Below are positions 27,352-36,214 of a DNA stretch of 64,000 nucleotides, in pieces. The stretch covers positions 186,001 through 250,000 of the forward strand of contig NZ_QENZ01000004.1 of the NCBI RefSeq assembly GCF_003096835.1, given 5' to 3'. Source of the DNA: Balneicella halophila. GTDB taxonomy: Bacteria; Bacteroidota; Bacteroidia; Bacteroidales; Balneicellaceae. The notes under the pieces were generated by a model. The model searched no databases. It was given only the letters and a program-made list of their open reading frames with translations, and was not told where the DNA came from. Both the position numbers and the translations under genes were made by a program. Every line of letters starts with the position of its first letter. Within the stretch, counting starts at the first letter, position 1.

Positions 27352-27993
27352 ATGAATATATATAGTTTTGTAACTAATCCATTTCAAGAAAACACCTACA
27401 TTCTCTATGATGATACTAAGGAGGCTATAATTATCGATTGTGGTGCCTTTAATGCTTCTGAGGAGAAAGAAATACTTGACTTTATTACAATGCAAGAGTT
27501 GAAAGTGGTAAAGTTGGTTCATACACACCTGCATTTAGATCATATTTTTGGGTATCGTTGGTCTTCTGAAGCATTTGGTCTACTTACTCATGCACACAAA
27601 GAAGATGAATTCTTGATAGATGAGTATGAGCAGATTTGTAAAAACTATGGTGTACCGGTAGAGGATAAGTTACCACCTGAAATTGGAACTTACATCTCAG
27701 AAAACGACACTATTTCTTTCGGTAATACTGAGTTGGAGATATATCATGTTCCTGGTCATACACCAGGTCACTTATGTTTTTATGAACCTAAAACTCGTAT
27801 TTTAATAGCAGGAGATTGTCTTTTCAAGCAAAGTATTGGTCGTACAGATTTCACTTACGGCAATCACAAACAATTGGTTGAAGGTATTAAAACGAAACTT
27901 TTACCCTTAGGTGATGATGTTGCTGTACATTCAGGACATGGTCCGCAAACTACAATTGCTTGGGAAAGAAAGTACAATCCATTTTTACAATAG
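27352..27993 (+). CDS. MBL-fold hydrolase, glyoxalase II-like
   Basis: A 213-residue metallo-beta-lactamase-fold protein. The metal motif is THLHLDHIFG (HxHxDH), with further ligands in HVPGHTPGH, AGDCLF and HSGHGP. This group includes hydroxyacylglutathione-hydrolase-like enzymes and persulfide dioxygenases. It starts 13 bp after cysN, so it is likely co-transcribed with sulfate activation. Its substrate is unknown; the neighbourhood makes a sulfur compound possible but does not prove it. Confidence 0.85.
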   Translation: MNIYSFVTNPFQENTYILYDDTKEAIIIDCGAFNASEEKEILDFITMQELKVVKLVHTHLHLDHIFGYRWSSEAFGLLTHAHKEDEFLIDEYEQICKNYGVPVEDKLPPEIGTYISENDTISFGNTELEIYHVPGHTPGHLCFYEPKTRILIAGDCLFKQSIGRTDFTYGNHKQLVEGIKTKLLPLGDDVAVHSGHGPQTTIAWERKYNPFLQ

Positions 27994-28051
27994 TCTTGGA
28001 AAGGCATATTTCCTAAGAATTTTGTAACTTCATCAGCTAAAATGATATACT

Positions 28052-30907
28052 ATGAGACAAAACTTATTGCTATTCCTACTTGTTTTAGTGGGTACTGTTA
28101 GTGTAGGACAAACTAAAAAATCTCTTACACATGATGATTATGATCTTTGGAAAAAGATAGAGCGTGTTCAAATTTCGCACACCGGTAAGTTAGTTGCAAC
28201 TACTGTTGTTACTGACACGAAAAGAGGTGATAGTTATTTACGTCTTTACAATACTGAGACGAAACAATTTTATCAATTTTTCAATGGTAATAATCCTAAA
28301 ATTACTTTTGATGCAAAACACGTTGTTTTTCTTGAAAAACCCTCCTACGAGACGAAAAGAGCTGAACGTAAAGATGAAGTAAAAAAAGATAAGAAAGCTA
28401 AGGATAAACTCTTTGTATTTAATGTTGAAAAAGGTGTATTAATTGATAGTTTTCTAAATGTAAAAGGGTTTAGTATTCCCAAGAAGAATAGTGACTATCT
28501 TTTAGTTGAACATTATAAAAAGTTGAAACCTGAAAAGGATACTACTGAAAATGAAGAAAATGAAGAGCTGGAAGAAGCGGAAACTGACAGCACGTCGAAT
28601 GTGAAAGTATCACAAGATTCAGTATTGTATAAAGACGATATTTATAAGAATAATTTTGCGGTATTGTATTCTTTCGTGAATAGCCGTAAAGATACTATAA
28701 GAAATTTCAAAAAATACGCTTGGGCTGAGGAAAAGCCCGTTTTGTATTATTCAAAAACTAAAGGAAAGAAAAAAGGAGATGTTGGGATTTATAAATATGA
28801 TTTTTCTAACAGAAAAGATATTGTAATTGACACAACTGAGTTCGCTTACGATAAGATTGCTGTAAGCAAAAAAGGGGAATATATGGCTTACCTTGCTGCT
28901 CCTGATTCCACAAGTACAGACTCATTAAAGTACCAGTTGTATCTATACAATAATGATAGATTAACAGCACTTACTGATTCTTTAGGAAAGAACTTACGTG
29001 AAAATTGGGAGATTACTGGAGCTAAAAAGACCTATTTTTCAGAAAATACGAAGAGACTATATTTCTATACTAATCCTGAAAGAAAATATAATGTAGATAC
29101 GACTTTGCTAAAAGATGAAATTCCAGATGTAGATGTTTGGCATTATTTAGATAGACTTATTCAACCCGAACAAAAGTCGAGAAAAAGTGAGTTGAAAAAC
29201 AAAGGGTATTTGTCATATTACAATTTGTTGGATGGTAAAATCATCAATTTGCAAGATGAATTGATTGATGGAATTATTCTTGATGATGAAAAGGAACAAA
29301 AATTTGTAATAGGTTATTCTTCACAACCTTATGAACTAGAAAAATCATGGGAATCACCCAGCAAAAGAGACCTATACAGTATCAATACCGAAACAGGAGA
29401 GAGGCGACTGATTGAGAAAGGAATTAGGTCTTTCCCTTATTTAGCTACTTCTGGCAACTATGCTGTCTATTTTGAACCCGAACAAGCGAATTGGTGGTCT
29501 GTAAATTTAGAAACACTTACGAGACACAATTTAACAGCTTCATTAGAAGTTCCATTCTATGATGTTGAAGATGATCGACCTGCTCTCGATGATGCCTATG
29601 GATTAGGAGGTTTCGATAGAAATGGGAATGTGTTACTATATGATCAGTTTGATGTTTGGAGAGTGAAATTAGATGCCAGTGTACAGCCTGAAAATGTCAC
29701 TAAAATGGGAAGAAAAACCAATACAGTATATCGGACTTTGCGTTTAGACAGAGAACATCGTCAAGAAGCCTCTTACTATAAAAAAGGATTACTTATAACT
29801 GCTTTTAATAAAAACACAAAGGCAAATAAATTGCATAAGTTGAATCCCAATAGTCATAAATTAGAGGAGATTTTGACACCGGGAGATATGATACTTTCAG
29901 GATTTAAAAAGGCTGAAAATGCAGAGAAAATAGTATATAGAAAACAAAATTTTCAAACCTTTCCAGATTTATATCTTTTGAATGATAAGGAGGAGGATGT
30001 AAGGATAACGGATGCTAATCCTCAACAGAATGATTTTAAATGGGGAACTGTAGAATTGTTTCATTGGACTGCTTTTGATGGGAAAAAATTGGATGGGTTG
30101 CTTTATAAGCCTGAAGATTTTAACCCAAACAAAAAATATCCTGTTATGATTTATTTTTATGAAAAATACAGTGATGAATTACACAATTACTGGACGCCTA
30201 GACCTAGTGCATCTATCGTGAATATGAGTTATCTGGTAAGCAATGATTATATAGTATTCATTCCTGATATTGTTTATAAAGACGGAAAACCAGGAGAGAG
30301 TGCATACAACTGTATCGTTTCCGGGGCTGAGGAAATAAGCAAATTACCTTATGTAGACTCTGGGAATATAGCTATACAAGGTCAAAGTTGGGGCGGTTAT
30401 CAGGTAGCTTATTTGGTAACTCGAACCAATATGTTTAAAGCAGCAATGGCAGGAGCACCAGTAAGTAATATGACTTCTGCCTATGGTGGTATTCGTTGGC
30501 AAAGTGGTTTAAGCCGTCAATTTCAGTATGAGAAAACGCAAAGTAGAATTGGTAAAAATCTCTGGGACGGATTTGATCTGTACGTAGAGAATTCGCCGTT
30601 GTTTGGTATTCCAAATGTAGAAACTCCTTTATTAATAATGCATAATGATAATGATGGAGCAGTTCCTTATTATCAGGGAATAGAAATGTTTATGGGATTG
30701 AGAAGATTAGGTAGGCCAGCATGGTTACTTGTTTACAATAATGAAGCTCACAATCTCAAAAAAATAAAAAATAAGCAAGACTTATCTATTCGTATGATGC
30801 AGTTTTTTGACCATTATTTGAAAGGAGCATCCGCACCAAAATGGATGACTAAAGGAATACCCATAGTCGATAAAGGAAAAGATTTAGGGTATGAGTTAGA
30901 TGAATAA
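28052..30907 (+). CDS. Secreted S9 family prolyl oligopeptidase, large form
   Basis: A 951-residue protein with a Sec signal peptide (residues 1-19, cleavage near VSVGQ). An N-terminal beta-propeller region is interrupted by Lys-rich (about 107-121) and Glu-rich (about 165-180) stretches. The C-terminal alpha/beta-hydrolase domain spans about 690-935. The triad is Ser in GQSWGGYQ, Asp in HNDNDGAVPY, and His in NNEAHNLKK. Predicted to degrade peptides in the periplasm or outside. It starts 58 bp after the MBL gene, without an exact -7 box, so it may be the last gene of that unit. A bidirectional terminator follows. Confidence 0.9.
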   Translation: MRQNLLLFLLVLVGTVSVGQTKKSLTHDDYDLWKKIERVQISHTGKLVATTVVTDTKRGDSYLRLYNTETKQFYQFFNGNNPKITFDAKHVVFLEKPSYETKRAERKDEVKKDKKAKDKLFVFNVEKGVLIDSFLNVKGFSIPKKNSDYLLVEHYKKLKPEKDTTENEENEELEEAETDSTSNVKVSQDSVLYKDDIYKNNFAVLYSFVNSRKDTIRNFKKYAWAEEKPVLYYSKTKGKKKGDVGIYKYDFSNRKDIVIDTTEFAYDKIAVSKKGEYMAYLAAPDSTSTDSLKYQLYLYNNDRLTALTDSLGKNLRENWEITGAKKTYFSENTKRLYFYTNPERKYNVDTTLLKDEIPDVDVWHYLDRLIQPEQKSRKSELKNKGYLSYYNLLDGKIINLQDELIDGIILDDEKEQKFVIGYSSQPYELEKSWESPSKRDLYSINTETGERRLIEKGIRSFPYLATSGNYAVYFEPEQANWWSVNLETLTRHNLTASLEVPFYDVEDDRPALDDAYGLGGFDRNGNVLLYDQFDVWRVKLDASVQPENVTKMGRKTNTVYRTLRLDREHRQEASYYKKGLLITAFNKNTKANKLHKLNPNSHKLEEILTPGDMILSGFKKAENAEKIVYRKQNFQTFPDLYLLNDKEEDVRITDANPQQNDFKWGTVELFHWTAFDGKKLDGLLYKPEDFNPNKKYPVMIYFYEKYSDELHNYWTPRPSASIVNMSYLVSNDYIVFIPDIVYKDGKPGESAYNCIVSGAEEISKLPYVDSGNIAIQGQSWGGYQVAYLVTRTNMFKAAMAGAPVSNMTSAYGGIRWQSGLSRQFQYEKTQSRIGKNLWDGFDLYVENSPLFGIPNVETPLLIMHNDNDGAVPYYQGIEMFMGLRRLGRPAWLLVYNNEAHNLKKIKNKQDLSIRMMQFFDHYLKGASAPKWMTKGIPIVDKGKDLGYELDE

Positions 30908-30913
30908 CTCAAC

Positions 30914-30949
30914 AAAAAAAGAGACTGAATTTTAGTTCAGTCTCTTTTT
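30914..30949. terminator. Bidirectional terminator between S9 peptidase and porin
   Basis: A 14-bp stem (AAAAAGAGACTGAA / TTCAGTCTCTTTTT) lies between convergent genes. It gives a U-tail on both strands, so it can end both transcripts. Confidence 0.92.
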
Positions 30950-30969
30950 AGCTTCGGCTTTTACTAAAT

Positions 30970-32127
30970 TTAGAAAGCCTTTATTCTATAAATAATACCT
31001 AAGCTTACGCGGTTTGTATCATAATCAGAAAATGCTAGATTATCATCAAAATCATATTTTCTTCCTACATAAGTTAAGAATACGCGTAAATCTTGATCTT
31101 CAAAAGGAAGATATTCCACGCCACCGAAATAACCATACGATTTTCTGAAGTTATCATCATAATTTGTTACATTATCTACACTTGCATTTTCATACATTCC
31201 TTTTGCAAAAATATTCCATTTTGGATTAGGTTGGTATTCCGCTTTCATAATAAATGAGTTGTAGGTAACATCTTCAAAATATCTACCATCAGGACTAAAT
31301 GATGAAGCTAAACCTGAACGATCAAGCTCACAATCATCTCGCATATAGTCAAATGCAAGTTGAAATTGTGGCAAGTTCAATTTTGTACCTAAACTTATAC
31401 TCGTTGTGTAAGTATCTTTTGCTTCAGTTTGTACACCGATAGCCCATCTTGTTTTGATTAAATCCTCAAAGAGACTACCATTCCAGTTTAGAATATAAGT
31501 AAGAGGAGCTTTGCTTTCCTCAAAACCCTGTTTGGTAATAATATCGTTACCATAAATCTCCTCAAAAGAATCGTTTCTACTGTCAGTTATTTGTAAAATA
31601 AATTCTTGATTCTCTACAGGAGTAAATACAAATGAAGCACCCAGCATAAAGTTATCCATATATTCAATCATATCTGAATATTCGTAAATGTTTATAGGAT
31701 TTAAATCAAACTCAAAACCACCCCAAGCCTGACATTGCTTACCTGCGATAATGGTAAATTTATCTGAGAAATGATAACCTGCATAAAGAATATCTGTAGC
31801 TTTTGAAAGATTATCAATAGTACGTGCTTCGTTACTTCTGTTCAAGCGATGACGGAATCGGTAAAATAGTTTGTCAGTAAGATTCCCCCTGATTTCCAAA
31901 CGCAGTTGGCGTGCTTTGAATTTTGCACCCCAATCTTCTGTCCCTTCATCAGCTACATCAAAACTAGATTGGAAGTTGAAATATACATCCATTTTATCCG
32001 ATTTCTTTTCAACTAAATCAAATCTCTCAGCTAAAGAAGTTACATTTTTCCCTTCACTGTTCTGCTGTGCTCTTATAATTCCTGTAAATCCTAATGTGAG
32101 GATTATCAATATAATAGTCTTTTTCAT
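30970..32127 (-). CDS. Outer-membrane porin, OprP/OprO-like
   Basis: A 385-residue protein with a signal peptide (residues 1-20, cut near IIRAQ) and alternating beta-barrel sequence. The early segment VYFNFQSSFDVADEG, KFKARQLRLEIRGNLTDKLFYRFRHRLN and the C-terminal aromatic-ended strand (RVSLGIIYRIKAF) fit a phosphate-selective-porin-type barrel. It lies 31 bp after the asparaginase gene in the same operon as dcuB, so it probably admits Asn/Asp or dicarboxylates. Specificity is an inference from context, and phosphate is not implied. Confidence 0.85.
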   Translation of the reverse strand: MKKTIILIILTLGFTGIIRAQQNSEGKNVTSLAERFDLVEKKSDKMDVYFNFQSSFDVADEGTEDWGAKFKARQLRLEIRGNLTDKLFYRFRHRLNRSNEARTIDNLSKATDILYAGYHFSDKFTIIAGKQCQAWGGFEFDLNPINIYEYSDMIEYMDNFMLGASFVFTPVENQEFILQITDSRNDSFEEIYGNDIITKQGFEESKAPLTYILNWNGSLFEDLIKTRWAIGVQTEAKDTYTTSISLGTKLNLPQFQLAFDYMRDDCELDRSGLASSFSPDGRYFEDVTYNSFIMKAEYQPNPKWNIFAKGMYENASVDNVTNYDDNFRKSYGYFGGVEYLPFEDQDLRVFLTYVGRKYDFDDNLAFSDYDTNRVSLGIIYRIKAF

Positions 32128-32158
32128 TTCTATAATTATATTTAATTAGAATAATTAA

Positions 32159-33211
32159 TTAGTATTCGTTAAAATATTGCTGGATTTTCTCCCAGTCATT
32201 TGTTTTCGTTAATGCTAACATTAACAAGACACGTGCTTTTTGTGGATTCAATGTGTTTGACGCTACAAAATGATATTTAGCATCATCTATCTCAGCATCA
32301 AGAGTGGTAGCTCCACTTGGAACTCTAGAGGAACGAACAATCTGAATACCCTGATTCTGTGCCTTTTCTGCTAAATCAAAGTTCTTATGGTAGAAATTTC
32401 CATTACCAACTCCAGCATGTACAATTCCATCAAAATTTGCATCAATAAATGCTTTCATTGGTAGTTCAGAAGCATTAGAATAACTATAAACGATACCTAC
32501 TTTTGGAAGTTCTTTTAAGTTTGCAACATCAAATTCTGACTGATAGGTGTGTTTGTTTTGAGGTGCACGGTTATAAAAAACTTTCCCGTTATGGATATAA
32601 GCAAGCGGTCCATAATTTAAACTCTTGAACGTTTCTACACCAAGTGTACTCGTTTTAGTTACATCTTTTGCGTCTAAAACAAGTTCATTCATTACAACTA
32701 AAACACCTCTTCCATGAGAATCTTTATTTGCAGCAACCGCAACCGCATCATAAAGGTTTAAAGGTCCATCAGCACTCATTCCTGTAGCTGGACGCATAGC
32801 CCCAACTAAAACTACAGGTTTTTTGCTATGTACAGTTAAGTTCAAGAAATAAGCTGTTTCTTCCATAGTATCAGTTCCATGGGTTATAACAACTCCGTCA
32901 TATCCTTCTTCATTCAATAACTGATTTATGCGGTTAGCTAATTGAAGCCAAACCTCATCGTTCATGTCTTGTGAACCGATTTTGACTAACTGCTCGCCAG
33001 TAACGTCAGCAATTTGGCGCACTTCAGGTACTGCACTTAGAAGTTGGTAAATTCCTAACTCACCTGCTTTGTAATTAGATTCTGTTGATGATTTACTAAC
33101 TCCTGCTATTGTCCCTCCTGTAGCAATAATCCTGATTTTTGCTTTTTGGGCATAAATTGTACTTGAAAAAACAAGAGCAATAAAAACTAAAAAAATCTTT
33201 AAATTTTTCAT
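32159..33211 (-). CDS. Periplasmic L-asparaginase (type II)
   Basis: A 350-residue enzyme that hydrolyses asparagine to aspartate and ammonia. It has a signal peptide (residues 1-21, cut near IYAQK). Catalytic motif 1 is IIATGGTIAG with the nucleophile Thr. Motif 2 is VITHGTDTMEETA with Thr-Asp-Thr. The Lys motif is in KPVVLVGAMRPATGMSADGP. It is the middle gene of dcuB-asparaginase-porin (spacers 30 and 31 bp). The aspartate made outside the cytoplasm is the expected substrate of the DcuB-type carrier. The length is normal for type II. Confidence 0.93.
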   Translation of the reverse strand: MKNLKIFLVFIALVFSSTIYAQKAKIRIIATGGTIAGVSKSSTESNYKAGELGIYQLLSAVPEVRQIADVTGEQLVKIGSQDMNDEVWLQLANRINQLLNEEGYDGVVITHGTDTMEETAYFLNLTVHSKKPVVLVGAMRPATGMSADGPLNLYDAVAVAANKDSHGRGVLVVMNELVLDAKDVTKTSTLGVETFKSLNYGPLAYIHNGKVFYNRAPQNKHTYQSEFDVANLKELPKVGIVYSYSNASELPMKAFIDANFDGIVHAGVGNGNFYHKNFDLAEKAQNQGIQIVRSSRVPSGATTLDAEIDDAKYHFVASNTLNPQKARVLLMLALTKTNDWEKIQQYFNEY

Positions 33212-33241
33212 GTCGTTTAATTTTAAATTGTAAATGAAATA

Positions 33242-34576
33242 CTAAATAAATGTTATTATAAAATAACCAACTCCTATCGCTACAGTCGTAGCAACAAATC
33301 CCGGGATTTGAAAAGAGTGGTTAATTACATACTTACCAATACGCGTTGTTCCTGTTCGGTCAAAGTTGATAGCGGCGACTACTGTCGGATAATTAGGAAT
33401 AAAGAAATAACCGTTGACCGCAGGGAACATCGCTACTAATGCCATAGGATTAATACCAAGTGCTATACCTAATGGATAAAGAGTCCGAACTGTGGCAGCT
33501 TGGCTAAATAAAAGTATTGACATAATAAATAATGCCACGGCAAATAGGAATGGATAGGAAGTTACCACTTGTTCAATGTGCATTTTGAAAAAATCAATGT
33601 TTCCAGTAAAGAAAGTATCTCCCATCCAAGCAATACCAAAGATAGCTATAACAGCCTGCATTCCTGCTATAAACACGCTTCCTCTTACTGCTTTTTCAGT
33701 ATTTGTTTTCGTAAATAGGAGAATGAATCCAGCAACCGACATCATAACAATTTCAATAACCGCAGGCATACCCATCTTAATTAATTCACCATCTATTACA
33801 AATGAAGGTCGCATTGATGGGATAGAACCAAAAAGCACAACTAAAATAACACCAGAAATAAAGGTAATAACAGAAATCAGCGATTTTCTGTCTTGTTCTG
33901 GAGTGATTGTTTCTTTTTCTTTTTCTTTTTCATCAGAGTTGTTAATGAGTCCTTCTTTTAATCTTTTCTGATATTCAGGATCATCTTTTAAATCTACGCC
34001 AACAAAATTAACTACGAAAGCTCCTACTAAAACTCCTATAAGTGTAGCCGGGATACAAACCATCAATATATCACTAAGTTCAATTCCCTTTCCTCCTAGC
34101 AACTCAGTACTTAACAGCGCGGCAGTAGCTGCAGAAATAGGACTCGCAGTTATGGCTTGCTGTGAAGCAATTACAGAAATACTCATAGGTCTCTCAGGGC
34201 GAACTTTAGTTTCTGTGGCTATCTCTGAGATAATTGGAAGTAATGAGTAAGCAATGTGTCCTGTTCCTGCAAGAAACGTGAATAGATAACAAACTAGCGG
34301 TCCAAGAAACGTAATTGCATTTGGATTCTTGCGTAATATTTTTTCAGCAACTTTTACTAGATAATCAAGACCTCCAGCTGCTTGCAATGCAGAAGCTGCA
34401 GTAATCACAGCAACGATCATCAGCATGACGTCTATTGGGGCATTGCCGGGAGCCAGTCCAAAACCAAAAACTAAAATGGCTAGCCCTATCATTCCCCAAA
34501 TCCCTAAGCCAATACCGCCTTTTTTGGCTCCAATAAAAATAGCTGCAAGTACGATAAACAGTTGAATATATACCAT
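33242..34576 (-). CDS. Anaerobic C4-dicarboxylate transporter, DcuA/DcuB family
   Basis: A 444-residue inner-membrane carrier with about 10-12 membrane segments and family motifs: TFLAGTGHIAYSLLPII, SQQAITASPISAATAA, and VNGYFFIPNYPTVVAAINFDRTGTTRIGKYVINHS at the C terminus. A Lys/Glu-rich cytoplasmic loop lies near residues 205-225. Such proteins exchange aspartate, fumarate or malate for succinate under oxygen limitation. It is first in the operon with asparaginase and porin. The 34577-34706 gap upstream is AT-rich with no clear promoter match. DcuA versus DcuB specificity cannot be separated here. Confidence 0.92.
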   Translation of the reverse strand: MVYIQLFIVLAAIFIGAKKGGIGLGIWGMIGLAILVFGFGLAPGNAPIDVMLMIVAVITAASALQAAGGLDYLVKVAEKILRKNPNAITFLGPLVCYLFTFLAGTGHIAYSLLPIISEIATETKVRPERPMSISVIASQQAITASPISAATAALLSTELLGGKGIELSDILMVCIPATLIGVLVGAFVVNFVGVDLKDDPEYQKRLKEGLINNSDEKEKEKETITPEQDRKSLISVITFISGVILVVLFGSIPSMRPSFVIDGELIKMGMPAVIEIVMMSVAGFILLFTKTNTEKAVRGSVFIAGMQAVIAIFGIAWMGDTFFTGNIDFFKMHIEQVVTSYPFLFAVALFIMSILLFSQAATVRTLYPLGIALGINPMALVAMFPAVNGYFFIPNYPTVVAAINFDRTGTTRIGKYVINHSFQIPGFVATTVAIGVGYFIITFI

Positions 34577-34706
34577 GTCACTAAATATTATTTGTATAAC
34601 TATCAGCTACAATAAGAGAGCCAAATTTTTTGTTTTCTTAAGAAAATGAACTGTTATAGAACACCTTTATGTATTTTATTTAGTTCTTTAGTTAGAAGTT
34701 GAGCAA

Positions 34707-36074
34707 TTAGCGTTTTATCACATTAATCACCTCTTCTAAACTTAGTTTTTGCTGTTCGCCGGTTGTCATATTTTTTAATGAAATGAGACCTGATTCCATT
34801 TCACTTTCACCTATAAGTGCTACGTAAGGAATGTTTTTTTGATTGGCGTAAGTCATCTGTTTTTTCATCTTAGCACTATCAGGATAAAGTTCTGCATTGA
34901 TATCAGCATTGCGTAGTCTTGTTAGGAGTTGCAGGCAGTAATTTGCTTCCTTTTCGCCAAAGTTTACAAAGAAGAGTTGCGTTTGGTCAAGATTTGTAAT
35001 TTTCTCAAACAATCCTAACTGTAACATCACGTCGTAAATACGGTCTGCACCAAACGATAAGCCAACGCCAGACATGTCTTTAAGTCCGAATACACCTGTA
35101 AGATTGTCGTATCGACCACCACCGGTAATACTTCCCATTTTGGCATCTTTTGCACTCACTTCAAAAATAGCACCTGTGTAATAATTCAGTCCACGAGCCA
35201 ATGTCACGTCAAAGAGTAAGTCCATCTTTATAGGAAGTGGCGCAAGATAATCTAAAACGCTGCGCAATTCTTCCACACCTTTTAGACCAATTTCAGAACC
35301 AGAAAATTGATCTTTCAGGAAGTTGAGTTTTTCAAGATTAGAGCCCTCGAGTGCAAGTACTTCTTTTATTTTATTGATAGAATTAGTGGCGATATCTTTA
35401 CTTTCCAATTCTTGACATACTTTATCTAAACCAATTTTATCCAATTTATCGATAGCAACGGTCATGTCTGTCATTTTGTCGGAAGCTCCGGCTATTTCTG
35501 CTAATCCAGCCAAAATCTTACGGTTATTGATGCGAAAGCATGCATTTAACCTTAAACGGTTATAAACATCATTAACAATCTGAATCAATTCCACTTCGTT
35601 AAGTAACGAATCACTGCCAATAACATCAACATCACACTGGTAAAACTCACGATAACGTCCTTTTTGAGGACGATCTGCACGCCATACGGGCTGTATTTGG
35701 TAGCGTTTAAATGGAAATGAAAGCTCATTACGGTTCTGTACCACGAAACGTGCAAAAGGGACCGTTAAATCATAGCGCAAGCCTTTTTCTGAGATGCTGC
35801 TGATGAGTTTATTGCTGTCTTTTTCGTTGAGTGCGTTTTCGTCAGCTTTTGCAAGATAATCTCCACTATTTAAGATTTTAAACAGCAAACGGTCGCCTTC
35901 CTCACCGTATTTTCCCATAAGTGTGGAGAGATTTTCCATGGCTGGAGTTTCTATAGGCAAATATCCATATTGATGAAATACTTCTTTGATAGTATTAAAA
36001 ATATAGTTTCGTCTTAGCATCACTTCTGGAGTGAAATCTCTAGTTCCTTTGGGTATTCTTGCATTTACTGCCAT
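34707..36074 (-). CDS. hisS: Histidyl-tRNA synthetase
   Basis: A 455-residue class II synthetase. Motif 1 region: [11 protein letters not shown]. Motif 2: [21 protein letters not shown]. Histidine-site motifs: [11 protein letters not shown] and GGGRYDNL. Motif 3: [13 protein letters not shown]. An anticodon-binding domain lies at about 365-455. It charges tRNA-His in the cytoplasm. It stands alone; upstream is a 140-bp gap containing an inverted-repeat element. Confidence 0.96.
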   Translation of the reverse strand: MAVNARIPKGTRDFTPEVMLRRNYIFNTIKEVFHQYGYLPIETPAMENLSTLMGKYGEEGDRLLFKILNSGDYLAKADENALNEKDSNKLISSISEKGLRYDLTVPFARFVVQNRNELSFPFKRYQIQPVWRADRPQKGRYREFYQCDVDVIGSDSLLNEVELIQIVNDVYNRLRLNACFRINNRKILAGLAEIAGASDKMTDMTVAIDKLDKIGLDKVCQELESKDIATNSINKIKEVLALEGSNLEKLNFLKDQFSGSEIGLKGVEELRSVLDYLAPLPIKMDLLFDVTLARGLNYYTGAIFEVSAKDAKMGSITGGGRYDNLTGVFGLKDMSGVGLSFGADRIYDVMLQLGLFEKITNLDQTQLFFVNFGEKEANYCLQLLTRLRNADINAELYPDSAKMKKQMTYANQKNIPYVALIGESEMESGLISLKNMTTGEQQKLSLEEVINVIKR

Positions 36075-36100
36075 AAGTTATTGTTTATTTTTAAAATCTG

Positions 36101-36210
36101 TCAGCTTAGGTGAATTTTACGAATTTTAAAGAGTTAAATGTGTATCGAAAACTTGCTGAATTTCTCGATACATTTTTCCTCCGATTGTCGAAAAATACTC
36201 GGAATGACCA
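36101..36210. repeat. Long imperfect inverted-repeat element between hisS and ettA
   Basis: Two inversely oriented arms of about 50 bp. The left arm begins TCAGCTTAGGTGAATTTTAC and ends at TGTATCGAAAAC (36141-36152). The right arm, read in reverse, begins TCATTCCGAGTATTTTTCGA and ends TGTATCGAGAA. The inner 8 bp (TGTATCGA / TCGATACA) pair perfectly. The left arm resembles the one at 57911-57963 (first 22 bases differ at three positions), indicating a dispersed family. Confidence 0.6.
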
Positions 36211-36214
36211 TTTT

